Under the pieces are notes generated by a model that had not been told where the DNA came from, searched no databases, and saw only the letters and a list, made by a program, of their open reading frames with translations. Source: Pseudomonadota bacterium (lineage in GTDB: Bacteria > Pseudomonadota > Gammaproteobacteria > Burkholderiales > Thiobacteraceae). Taken from it: DNA of 64,000 nucleotides. Shown in pieces: positions 36,946 through 44,874 of the stretch. Where the stretch lies: NCBI GenBank assembly GCA_021812385.1, contig JAKANO010000011.1, forward strand, positions 1 to 64,000, read 5' to 3'. The number at the start of each line of letters is the position of its first letter. The first letter of the stretch is position 1. The position numbers and the translations under genes were made by a program.

Positions 36946-37902
36946 ATGCGATGCAAATCTGTTTTAACCGCAGCGGCCATCGCCTTGGCTTGCATGAGTT
37001 CTTATGTGCAGGCGCATAGCCCGATGGAGAATTCCAAGGCTGGCGACATGGCGAGTTTGGTGGATCAATCCAATCTCATTTTCCTGGGCAAGGCGGCCAA
37101 GATTGAGTACCGCAACGCGCGTGGCGACAAAGGCGAAGGGCCCATCCCCTACACCATCGTGACGTACCGCATTGGCAAGGTGTTGCGCGGCAAGGCGCCG
37201 GGCGACGAAATTACCTTGCGCATCCTCGGTGGCCCGGATGGGAGCGGCCGCTTCTTGACTACCTCCAGTATTCCGATCATTCAACAGGGAGACCAAGACC
37301 TGCTGTTCATTGGCGATACCGCCGATGCAACTTGCCCGCTGGTTTATTGCGAGCATGGCCGCTTTCGCATCCTGAAGGAGCGGGTGTATGACACCTACGG
37401 TTCTCCGGTGCGCGCCATCAGCAAAGCCAAAGTCCTTTCGCGCGGATTGCCGCCCAAGGAATTCCGCACCGTGCGTTTTCCGACGCCCAAGTTCGATGCC
37501 CTGATGAAGAATCCCGCCGTGGCGGAACAGCTCAAGGCGCAGACGATGCCCATCGAGGAAGCGCGCCGGCGCTACGAAGCGGAGGCGCCGAAATTTATTG
37601 AGCTCGCCGACGAATTTCCCAGCCCGGAAAAATTAGGCGATGCACAAAAAGGAGAGCGGCCAAGCACGCAACGTGAGAAGCAGGCCGTGGCCTTGCCGCT
37701 ATCCACCTTCCTTGCGGAAACGCAGCGCCTTGTAAAACGCAGCAAGCGCAAGCCTCTCGAAGTGAAAAGCATCGATCCCAAGGCCGAAATCGTCGTGGCA
37801 AAACTTACGACCACTGCGCCGCAGCGGATCGCGCCGCCTGACGTGGAAGATGAATACAAGGCTTACGAGCGCAATGACTTCAATCCCGTCATTCGAAAAT
37901 AG
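36946..37902 (+). CDS. Secreted protein of unknown function
   Basis: A 318-residue protein with a strong GGAGGAG ribosome-binding site and signal peptide (CKSVLTAAAIALACMSSYVQ). An N-terminal domain of about 130 residues looks beta-rich (NLIFLGKAAKIEYRNARGDK, PYTIVTYRIGKVLRGKAPGD) and contains two Cys (ATCPLVYCEHGRFRIL), as in TIMP/OB-like secreted domains. The C-terminal half is charged and helical (PIEEARRRYEAEAPKFIELA). It is upstream of a secreted metallopeptidase on the same strand, 54 bases apart, and may be co-expressed. I do not recognise its family. Confidence 0.75.
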   Translation: MRCKSVLTAAAIALACMSSYVQAHSPMENSKAGDMASLVDQSNLIFLGKAAKIEYRNARGDKGEGPIPYTIVTYRIGKVLRGKAPGDEITLRILGGPDGSGRFLTTSSIPIIQQGDQDLLFIGDTADATCPLVYCEHGRFRILKERVYDTYGSPVRAISKAKVLSRGLPPKEFRTVRFPTPKFDALMKNPAVAEQLKAQTMPIEEARRRYEAEAPKFIELADEFPSPEKLGDAQKGERPSTQREKQAVALPLSTFLAETQRLVKRSKRKPLEVKSIDPKAEIVVAKLTTTAPQRIAPPDVEDEYKAYERNDFNPVIRK

Positions 37903-37956
37903 CCGGTTGCCTGCACACAGACAATCCGCCACCAAAATACTGAATGGAGATTTGCC

Positions 37957-39057
37957 ATGAAGATGTTGATTGCCATCGCCGCCTGCGGCGCCAGCTTGTG
38001 CGTACCTGATTTGGCGCTGGCCTATAGCTACAAGAATTGTTTGGGCCACGCCATCAAATTCGGTTCCAGCAGCCAAACCGTGCGCCCCAACACGGTGAGC
38101 TTTCCCGCCGGCTACTGGGAGAACGGCATTCGCGACACCGTGACCAAGTTCAACCGCAACCCCAGCAATTTCCGCTATTCGGTCGCCATGGATTCCGGCG
38201 GCGTGGGGCGCAACAACGGCCAAAACGAAATCTGGGGCGACACCGGCTCGATACTCGCCGGCGCACCGGCAATCGCCTATCAAAACTGGACTTGCTACTG
38301 GTTCTTTGGCGACCATGTGCACATGGACGAAGTCGATGTGATTTTCGATTACGGCTCGCCCTGGCAATGGACGGCGGACACCGTCAAGTCATCGCTGATT
38401 CGCTACACCGGCACGCTGCGGGCGATCCAGACCACCGGCGCGCATGAGCTGGGCCACGGCCTGATCCTCAACCACGTCAACACCGAATACAACATCATGG
38501 GCGCCGACTTCGAGCACATCCACGTGAACGGCGCCACTGCGACCGCCTACACCGGCGAGGACGCCGCGGATGGTGCTGTATTCCTATATGGTGTGCGCTC
38601 GCCCGCCTGGGAAGATGTGGCGGTAGTGCACTGGAAATACAGCGGCGCCTCCGGCGAGTACAGCGACCACACCAAGACCGTCATCTACAATTCATCCGGG
38701 GCAGTGCTGCCGACGGTGAACGTGGCAGGCGAAACCGGTTACCGCGTTGATCGCGGGCAAACGGTGCGTGCCGAGTTCACCTACGAAAACAACGGCGCCA
38801 ACACCAAGACGGGCATCCAGGTCGGCTACTACATTTCCAGCAACGACTTGATCACCACCTTCGATCGCAAAATCGGCAGCGGCACCTTCAACCTGAGCCG
38901 CGACAATGTCTACACCACAACGGTCAATCTGGTCATTCCGTCCGACCTGGCGCATGGCACCAACTACTGGCTCGGTGTCATCATCGACGACAATAACGCC
39001 ATCCCGGAAGCGGTCGAGTCGAACAACGCGACGTATATCCCGATACGCGTGAACTGA
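37957..39057 (+). CDS. Secreted zinc metallopeptidase with C-terminal CARDB-like domain
   Basis: A 366-residue exported protease. A signal peptide (MLIAIAACGASLCVPDLALA) precedes a matrixin-like catalytic domain with the metzincin site H163-E164-L-G-H167-G-L-I-L-N-H173 and a Met-turn at M181 (EYNIMGAD). From about residue 240 a beta-sandwich domain (VDRGQTVRAEFTYENNGANT, VGYYISSNDLITTFDRKIGS) resembles CARDB adhesion-type domains. No propeptide cysteine switch is evident. It probably degrades extracellular proteins. A convergent lipoprotein gene with an inhibitor-like sequence ends 12 bases away. Confidence 0.88.
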   Translation: MKMLIAIAACGASLCVPDLALAYSYKNCLGHAIKFGSSSQTVRPNTVSFPAGYWENGIRDTVTKFNRNPSNFRYSVAMDSGGVGRNNGQNEIWGDTGSILAGAPAIAYQNWTCYWFFGDHVHMDEVDVIFDYGSPWQWTADTVKSSLIRYTGTLRAIQTTGAHELGHGLILNHVNTEYNIMGADFEHIHVNGATATAYTGEDAADGAVFLYGVRSPAWEDVAVVHWKYSGASGEYSDHTKTVIYNSSGAVLPTVNVAGETGYRVDRGQTVRAEFTYENNGANTKTGIQVGYYISSNDLITTFDRKIGSGTFNLSRDNVYTTTVNLVIPSDLAHGTNYWLGVIIDDNNAIPEAVESNNATYIPIRVN

Positions 39058-39072
39058 GCAAAGCGCTGCTCA
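39055..39072. terminator. Small hairpin covering both convergent stop codons
   Basis: TGAGCA-AAGCGC-TGCTCA. The left arm begins with the TGA of the metallopeptidase gene and the right arm ends with the complement of the TGA of the opposite gene. There is no T-tract, so it is at best a weak bidirectional terminator. Confidence 0.35.
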
Positions 39073-39465
39073 CTTGATCGTGAAATTGAACGCCACGACC
39101 GTTTCGGCTCGTGGCGTTTTGTCGGGTTCTTGAAATACAAAGGCCAGCTCCAGCGTGCCGATGCGCACGGCGCGGAAGCGAAATACGCGCTTGATTCCGG
39201 TCTTGTCGCGCACCAGCGTCGCCGGCCCCAAGGGCTCAACATACCCACTGCCGGTTTGCCGCAGTAGCTGCCAAGTCCCGCTGGCGGATTTCGATTCTTC
39301 CAAGCGCACTTCGATGAAATCGCCCTGTTCCGCCAGGGTGAGCGCGCCGGTTTTAGCTTGCGTCAACACATGCGTCGGCACCGGCGCCGCGGGCTCCGCA
39401 ACAGGCGAGCAACTCGCCAAGCAAGGCATGCCGGCGATGAGTATTGCGCAGATGAGAGGGCGCAT
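39070..39465 (-). CDS. Lipoprotein resembling chagasin-type (I42) protease inhibitors
   Basis: A 131-residue lipoprotein; the ATG at 39465 is chosen because GGAGATTTTG precedes it and the lipobox L-A-S-C follows at about residue 18. The mature part (LAEQGDFIEVRLEESKSASG, then TWQLLRQTGSG, and RFRAVRIGTLELAFVFQEP) has the beta pattern of I42 cysteine-protease inhibitors, but the NPTTGYxW loop is degenerate. It ends 12 bases from the convergent metallopeptidase. Function as an inhibitor is tentative. Confidence 0.65.
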   Translation of the reverse strand: MRPLICAILIAGMPCLASCSPVAEPAAPVPTHVLTQAKTGALTLAEQGDFIEVRLEESKSASGTWQLLRQTGSGYVEPLGPATLVRDKTGIKRVFRFRAVRIGTLELAFVFQEPDKTPRAETVVAFNFTIK

Positions 39466-39490
39466 CAAAATCTCCATGGACGCTAACAGT

Positions 39491-39720
39491 TTCACTATAG
39501 TTGGGGATAGGCGGACGTGATGGTTTCTAGACTAAACTAAATCTCGTCATCAGTATGCTTAACGGATCGCGTGCATGCAGCAGCCGATCGCCGCGACGGG
39601 ATCTACTATCCCCGATCAGCCCGAGCAAAAGCCGGCGCAATAAGCTGGGTCGATGACGCAAAGCGAGACAGTTACCGCGCCGCCAACAATTGGAGATGCT
39701 GAAGCAAGCACCTAATCCAG
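39491..39720 (+). pseudogene. Decayed copy of the gene at 44393-44794
   Basis: Non-coding today, but three blocks align with 44281-44770: the promoter (TTCACTATAG, GTTTCTAGACTAAACTAA), the start region TGCTTAAC, then GATCGCGTGCATGCAGCAG through CCGCGCCGCC, and finally AACAATTGGAGATGCTG. Two internal stretches present in the intact gene are missing here. No open frame survives. It is therefore an old duplicate with both ends kept and the middle lost. Confidence 0.75.
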
Positions 39721-39797
39721 CGAAATGAATTTCTGCATGCTGATTGCCCGGGTGTGACAGCGCCTACACTTAAGCCTGCGTCGTCTGCCGCCAATCC

Positions 39798-40670
39798 TTA
39801 AAAGGATTGCCATAGACGTTGCGCCATAATGCCTTTTTCGGGTGCGCTCAAACGGGCAATCACAATTTCACGTTTAATGCCTTTTATGTGTTTCCCCGCG
39901 ATGGAAATAAGCTTGCCGTTGTTCAGCTCCTCTTCAACCAGGAATAAAGGCATATGCCCCCACCCCATGCCCTGCACAATAACTTCCTTCTTCGTGTATT
40001 GATCACCGACCGTTAAGTGCGGTGCATCATTAAGCACAAAACGGTTTAGCTTCTCGCTGTGCGTTGAAGTGTCTCTGATGATGCATTGTGTATGGCCTTT
40101 TAAATCGTCGTAACGGAGTGCGCTACCAACCGGGCTATTTAAAAATCCTGGCGCAGCGACGGGCACGACCTGAACCTTGCAAAAGTCCCGATATTCATAG
40201 CGCGCATCCGCCTTGTCGATATGATGAATGATCAAGTCTGCGTCGCCATCCAGCAGCAGCTCATTCGGGCCAAACAGATTTCCAAAAAATAGATTGAGCC
40301 GGGTATAAGGATGCGCCTTAGAAAACGTGCGCAGTACCGCCAGCGCAGCGGGTAAAGGCGTGATATCCCCCACAACGATATTCAGCTCGCCTTCCTCGCC
40401 GCCCCGCAGATGCATGGCTTGGTTTTTCAGTTCATCCATGTCTCCCAGAATCTGCTTTACGCTTTTATGGAATTTCTTCCCTTCATCGGTGAGCACCGAG
40501 CGGTAACCGGATCGATCAAACAACGCAAATCCAAGCGCATCTTCCAGCTTCTTTAACACCGTAATCACGCTGGGATGCGTCTTGTTCAGAAACTTGGCCC
40601 CAGCTTGAATACTGCCTTGCTTAACCACTGCATCCAAGGCCAACATCTGTTGCAAGGTGATGTTCATCAT
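39798..40670 (-). CDS. LysR family transcriptional regulator
   Basis: A 290-residue LysR-type regulator. The N-terminal HTH is ITLQQMLALDAVVKQGSIQA followed by GAKFLNKTHPSVITVLKKLE, then the usual LFDRSGYRSVLTDEGKKFH. The effector domain follows (LNIVVGDITPLPAALAVLRT). It is divergent from an alpha/beta hydrolase gene with 101 bases between start codons, the classic arrangement for a LysR regulator and its target. TAGGA lies upstream of ATG 40670; a second ATG follows directly. Confidence 0.92.
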   Translation of the reverse strand: MMNITLQQMLALDAVVKQGSIQAGAKFLNKTHPSVITVLKKLEDALGFALFDRSGYRSVLTDEGKKFHKSVKQILGDMDELKNQAMHLRGGEEGELNIVVGDITPLPAALAVLRTFSKAHPYTRLNLFFGNLFGPNELLLDGDADLIIHHIDKADARYEYRDFCKVQVVPVAAPGFLNSPVGSALRYDDLKGHTQCIIRDTSTHSEKLNRFVLNDAPHLTVGDQYTKKEVIVQGMGWGHMPLFLVEEELNNGKLISIAGKHIKGIKREIVIARLSAPEKGIMAQRLWQSF

Positions 40671-40690
40671 GTAATCAAATCCTACAAACA

Positions 40691-40702
40691 ATGTTTGAAC
40701 AT
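40691..40702. promoter_or_regulatory. Palindrome in the LysR/hydrolase promoter region
   Basis: ATGTT-TG-AACAT, a perfect 5-2-5 inverted repeat 21 bases upstream of the LysR start, in the divergent promoter region. A further AACAT half lies at 40727-40731. It is a candidate LysR recognition or autoregulation site. Confidence 0.45.
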
Positions 40703-40771
40703 AGTACTTTTTCTATACATTCCGATCAACATAGAATTGCTTCGTAATAAAAAACCTCATGGAAGAATCAC

Positions 40772-41761
40772 ATGCAGACGAGTGCGAGCAATCCGCTATT
40801 TCTTCGTTCTTCGGTATCCCCTCTTACTCGGCATCTAATAAAGATCCGCATCGCCTGCCTCATTGTTGCCATCGCGGTTACCGCCGGTTTCGCTCAGGCT
40901 AAAGAGGTCACCTTGCCTCACAAGGGATTAACGCTTAACGCTAATCTTGAATTCGCCACGGGCAAGCAACTCAGCGACGGCGTCATTCTCATCACCCATG
41001 GCGCACTCGCGCACCGCGATATGGAAACCATCGCCTACCTGCAGAAGCTACTCAAGGAACGCGGCTACAACACCCTTGCCATTAATCTCAGTCTTGGGCT
41101 CAACGATCGCCACGGCATGTACGATTGCGCATTCACACAACGCCACACCAATGATGATGCCGCGGATGAAATCGGCGCTTGGGTCGGTTGGCTGAAACAG
41201 CAGGGCGCTACGCGCGTCGTGCTGCTCGGACATTCGCGTGGCGGCGCCCAGACGGCGCTCTATGCCGCGCGACCCGGCAATGCGTTGGTGAAGGCGGTGG
41301 CGCTCATGGCGCCCGCTACGCGCGACAATACGAGTGCCGCCACTTACCGCAATAATTTCAAGCAGCCGCTGGCACCATTGTTGGAAAAGGCGCAGAAGCT
41401 CCGCAATAGCGGAAAGGGCAGTGCCGTACTCAATAAAATTGGTCTGCTGACTTGCAGCGATACCTCGGCAACTGCCGATACCTTCCTCTCGTACTACGCA
41501 CAAAACCAGCAGGAATCTCGTCTCGACACGCCCACTCTGCTCCCCCAAATCGAGCAACCCGTACTCGTGGTGGTAGCGGGCAATGATGAGGTGGTCATCG
41601 GTCTCGATAAGAAGCTGGCGCCGCTTGTGGATGGTAAGCACCTGCAGATGAAAGTGATCGAAGGATCCGACCATCTCTTTCGCGATCTTTCCGCTGACGA
41701 TGCCGTGGATGCGATCGATGCCTTTCTCAAGGGCGTTGGCAAGGTAGCGCATGCGCGCTAA
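40772..41761 (+). CDS. Secreted alpha/beta hydrolase
   Basis: A 329-residue hydrolase with an N-terminal membrane/signal segment (IACLIVAIAVTAGFAQA) after a longer charged leader. The core has VILITHGALAHRDMETIAYL (oxyanion HG), GHSRGG nucleophile elbow near residue 154, VVVAGNDEVV with the acid and EGSDHLFRDL with the catalytic His, so the triad is complete. It is divergent from the LysR regulator, its probable controller. The substrate is unknown; a dienelactone hydrolase/esterase-like reaction is likely. Confidence 0.87.
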   Translation: MQTSASNPLFLRSSVSPLTRHLIKIRIACLIVAIAVTAGFAQAKEVTLPHKGLTLNANLEFATGKQLSDGVILITHGALAHRDMETIAYLQKLLKERGYNTLAINLSLGLNDRHGMYDCAFTQRHTNDDAADEIGAWVGWLKQQGATRVVLLGHSRGGAQTALYAARPGNALVKAVALMAPATRDNTSAATYRNNFKQPLAPLLEKAQKLRNSGKGSAVLNKIGLLTCSDTSATADTFLSYYAQNQQESRLDTPTLLPQIEQPVLVVVAGNDEVVIGLDKKLAPLVDGKHLQMKVIEGSDHLFRDLSADDAVDAIDAFLKGVGKVAHAR

Positions 41762-41813
41762 ATCGGCGCATAAAACGCGCTCCCAGCATCATTGAAATTG
41801 AAGGAGAAAGGCG

Positions 41814-42077
41814 ATGAAAAAAATTCGTACGATTCTTGTTGTCAGTATCGCAATGTTCTTCCCTCTGCTTGCACAGGCGGAGATCAATAAAGTAAACGTC
41901 AAGAAAGTGGAGCAAGACCTTTACCAGACTAGTGATGGTTCATACATTCAGACCAACAATTGTTTTGTTGACGCAAATGGAAGCGATGCGGTCCTGAAAT
42001 TTGAAAAATACGCGTGCAACAACAATCTCCGATTTAACGCGCAGACCATCTGCGAAGTAATCGATGTTGTTAAGTGA
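41814..42077 (+). CDS. Small secreted protein
   Basis: An 87-residue protein with GAAGGAG upstream and a clear signal peptide (IRTILVVSIAMFFPLLAQAE). The mature part of about 65 residues contains three Cys (NNCFVDA, KYACNNN, TICEVID) that could form disulphides in the periplasm. It follows the hydrolase gene by 52 bases and may share its transcript. No family recognised. Confidence 0.75.
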   Translation: MKKIRTILVVSIAMFFPLLAQAEINKVNVKKVEQDLYQTSDGSYIQTNNCFVDANGSDAVLKFEKYACNNNLRFNAQTICEVIDVVK

Positions 42078-42255
42078 TTTGGCTTGACTCGGCAAAAAAC
42101 ACGTTCAGCACCATCCCTAGCTTGATTTTGCATACGATTGAATTCGCGTCGTCGATGACCTATACAGTAAAAGCTGGGTCCGCGTGGTAGATCCACGAAT
42201 GGATTCCCGGCAAGGTATTTCCACGCACTTCATCGCAACCATTCGGGAGAATCGC

Positions 42256-42624
42256 ATGGCCAACCCATTCGTGCATATTGAATTGCAGACCAAAGACCTC
42301 GCCAAAGCGAAGGATTTTTATTCCAAGCTATTCGACTGGAAGCTCGAAGATATTCCCATGTCGGGCGGCGTCGGCACTTACACCATGATCAACGTCGGCG
42401 AAGGCACGGGTGGCGGCATGTTCACCAACCCCGACCCGGCGGTGCCGCCGCATTGGCTCGCCTACGTCGGCGTGGACGACATCCAAGCATCGACCAACAA
42501 AGCGCGCGAACTCGGCGCGACCGTCGTGCAGGATGTGATGGAGGTAGGCGGCCACGGCTGGCTCAGCGTCATCATCGACCCCACCGGCGCCGCTTTCGCG
42601 ATGTGGAAACCCAAAATGGAATGA
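42256..42624 (+). CDS. VOC/glyoxalase superfamily protein
   Basis: A 122-residue protein with the start at ATG 42256 (GGGAGAATCGC upstream). It has the paired beta-alpha-beta-beta-beta modules of the vicinal-oxygen-chelate fold: FVHIELQTKDLAKAKDFYSK, LFDWKLEDIPMSGGVGTYTM, WLAYVGVDDIQASTNKAREL, IIDPTGAAFAMWKPK. The chelating His and Glu of metal-dependent members are only partly evident, so it may be a catalytic or a binding member. Role unknown. Confidence 0.88.
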   Translation: MANPFVHIELQTKDLAKAKDFYSKLFDWKLEDIPMSGGVGTYTMINVGEGTGGGMFTNPDPAVPPHWLAYVGVDDIQASTNKARELGATVVQDVMEVGGHGWLSVIIDPTGAAFAMWKPKME

Positions 42625-42720
42625 TGTAAGAGGGCTGATTCAATTCCTTAGGTGATGGCTTAGCCAGATAGATTTGCGTTGAGGCTACTTAGCTTAAGCT
42701 GCCCCGCGCATTGCGCCCTT

Positions 42721-42917
42721 ATCGATTCGCCGCCAACGCATTCTAGATTTCGGGTGCGTGGTAGCCATCAAAACCTTGATACCCCACCTATGTCAGCGGG
42801 TAGCCATTGCCTTGGAGTAAGGTGTAAGCGTCTTCGCTGCATCGGATTTCTCAGAGTCAAATGCGCCGATGGAATAGAGCTTGTAGCCGCCAAACAGCAA
42901 TAAGCCCAAGATTTTTG
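42721..42917 (-). pseudogene. Internally deleted copy of the glutaredoxin-like gene at 50195
   Basis: The left part (42721-42840) aligns with 50206-50333 (ATCGATTCGCCGCCAACGCA against ATCGAATCGCCGCCACCGCA; TTGATACCCC; GGTAGCCATTGCCTTG; GGATTTCTC), and the right part (42845-42907) with 50756-50815 (GGAATAGAGCTTGTAGCCGC identical). About 420 bases between are absent. Both gene ends are kept, the middle is gone, and the frame is broken. Confidence 0.82.
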
Positions 42918-42988
42918 CAGAGCATTCCTAGGAAAATATTGCAAAGTCGGGCGCTGCGATGGGCAGCCGGAGCCGGCTGCCCGAAGCC

Positions 42989-44044
42989 TTACGCCAAGCG
43001 TCGGCTGCTCAGCTTGAACTGGAAATCGGCCGGGTCACGGCCATCCAGCTTGGTTTCGCCGAATTCGGCGTAGGGATACATCAGATAGGGCAGCGATACT
43101 TTTAGGTCGCCGGGCAGGGCGAAGTCGCGGCCATAGTTGAAGCCGACCCAATTCATCTCCCAGTAACCGAACAGTCGCTTTCTCAACGCAACGATTTTCG
43201 GATCGCTGAGTGCGAGTTTTTCTTCCAGCACCGCCTTGCGCACATCGGCCGGGTCCACCGCCACCCAGCCATGGCGCGCCGAGAAAAACTCCGCGCGGCA
43301 GTGTTGCGCCTTGGCGATGTCGCCGCTCTTGCCGAGCGATTTGAATTGCGTGGAATCCGCCACGCGCACGCCGTAAAATTCGCGCGCCGGAATTCCAGCC
43401 GCACGCGCCAGGCCCACGAACAGCGAATTGATATCGGCGCACCTACCGCCCAGATCGCCCGATTCCAGCATGAACTTGATATTGCCCAAGCCGCAACCAC
43501 GCACCTTGGGATCGCGGAAAGTGTTGTCCACGACCCATTCATAGATTGCGCGCGCCTTGGCGTCGGGGTCGCGCAGGCCTTTCACGATCTTGTGCGCGGT
43601 ATCGTGCACGATGCCATCTTGCGGCATGTGCTCGGTCGGCTTGAGATACAGCGCGGCCTCGTCCATATCGTGCAGCCGGCGTGCCGCAGCCGCCATGTGC
43701 CGGTCGCGGGTGGCGACCCGGGTGGTGACGTTCACCACGCGATGACTATCGTTTACGTCCCATGCGGCGGTGAGGATGGGTGCTTGATACGTCGCATCCC
43801 ATTGCAGCGCGGCCTGGGCCTCGTCATTGCAAGCGACGGACAACACCCGCTGATAGTCGCCCGCCTGCTGCGGCAAAGGCAGCCAAAGCCGCCCCGCGCC
43901 TTGTTGCTTGGAAAGATCGACCGCGTAGGTCAGTTCGAAAGTGCGCCAATCGGAAGCAGTCCCGCTCGTCTCCGCCAGCACGCGAGGTGCCGCCGTCAAC
44001 AAAGGGGTGGTTGCCGCCAAGCGCAGAAAGTCACGTCGTTTCAT
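42989..44044 (-). CDS. Tat-exported transglutaminase-like protein
   Basis: A 351-residue protein beginning with a twin-arginine signal (MKRRDFLRLAATTPLLTAAP), with AGGAG before the ATG at 44044. The transglutaminase core has C202 (GGRCADINSLFVGLARAAGI), H248 (AQHCRAEFF) and D264 (HGWVAVDPADVRK), a complete Cys-His-Asp triad. In bacteria such proteins act as peptidases or amide hydrolases more often than cross-linkers. Export by Tat implies folding in the cytoplasm. The neighbours give no clear pathway. Confidence 0.9.
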   Translation of the reverse strand: MKRRDFLRLAATTPLLTAAPRVLAETSGTASDWRTFELTYAVDLSKQQGAGRLWLPLPQQAGDYQRVLSVACNDEAQAALQWDATYQAPILTAAWDVNDSHRVVNVTTRVATRDRHMAAAARRLHDMDEAALYLKPTEHMPQDGIVHDTAHKIVKGLRDPDAKARAIYEWVVDNTFRDPKVRGCGLGNIKFMLESGDLGGRCADINSLFVGLARAAGIPAREFYGVRVADSTQFKSLGKSGDIAKAQHCRAEFFSARHGWVAVDPADVRKAVLEEKLALSDPKIVALRKRLFGYWEMNWVGFNYGRDFALPGDLKVSLPYLMYPYAEFGETKLDGRDPADFQFKLSSRRLA

Positions 44045-44392
44045 AATTTCTCCTAAAAACGGGTTCTCGGATATCTGCGAAAGATTGCCAGCCATGTTGA
44101 TGGGATGGGCCGCATAAAAGGGGCCGTTTTGTTCCCCATGGAAGGCAGGCGCGAGTTTACAGCATGCGTGTGTGATTAGGGCGCCGGGAAGGTGCGCCGG
44201 TGTTGTCTTCACAGCGCAGAAAAATCCGCGAAACAGAGCTGCAATGGAACTGATATTGTTGGTATTTGCGATGCGCCTCTTCACTATAGATGGGACGGGA
44301 GTTGGGGCGGGAGAAAATAGTTTCTGGACTATACTGAATTCAGTCATCGGGGAGATGACGACGTGCTTAACCGATTGCGCAAGGAGCGCCAG
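44045..44392. other. Divergent intergenic region with probable promoter
   Basis: Separates the transglutaminase gene (minus) from the patatin operon (plus). TATACT at 44330-44335 is a candidate -10 box for the operon; the same surroundings recur, decayed, at 39491-39540. A GTG at 44363 could extend the first gene by ten codons. No other gene is visible. Confidence 0.5.
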
Positions 44393-44794
44393 ATGATGCC
44401 AAACCAAGCAATGCCCCGACCAAACGCAAGCCCCGGCAAGCCCAGAAAACGGCGCGCACTGGCAAGCATCTGCGGCGCGCTGCTGATCGCGTGCATGCAG
44501 CAGCCTATCGCCGCGACGGGAGCTACCTTCCCCGATCAGCCTGAGCAAAAGCCGGCGCAAGCAGCGGGGTCGATGGCGCATAGCGAGACCATTACCGCGC
44601 CGCCTACCTCCCTGAGTCGGGAAGAAATCGAAGACGATATCCAAGCCCTGGAGGCCGAGCGCATCGACTTACTGGGGAAATATGCGAGCGCGCATCCGGA
44701 CGTGCGCTCGGTCGAGCGGCGCTTGCAGGTGCGGCGCAAACAATTGGAAATGCTGGGGCCTGCACCCAAGCTTGCACCCAAAGCGGCGCATTGA
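44393..44794 (+). CDS. Small exported coiled-coil protein
   Basis: A 133-residue protein; ATG 44393 is chosen because AAGGAGCGCC precedes it (GTG 44363 is an alternative). A basic N-terminus and hydrophobic segment (ALASICGALLIACMQQPIAA) with L-I-A-C may be a signal or lipobox. The C-terminal part (SREEIEDDIQALEAERIDLL, then YASAHPDVRSVERRLQVRRK) is a coiled coil whose HPDV-containing stretch resembles the helical region of Wzz/GumC-type chain-length regulators. A broken duplicate lies at 39491-39720. It heads the patatin operon; function unknown. Confidence 0.7.
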   Translation: MMPNQAMPRPNASPGKPRKRRALASICGALLIACMQQPIAATGATFPDQPEQKPAQAAGSMAHSETITAPPTSLSREEIEDDIQALEAERIDLLGKYASAHPDVRSVERRLQVRRKQLEMLGPAPKLAPKAAH

Positions 44795-44874
44795 ACTTCC
44801 GCAGGCATCTGCCCGGTCGCGGCGGCTACAGGGACAACATATAAGACACGCGCTTGCAGTGGGAGGAAAGATCG

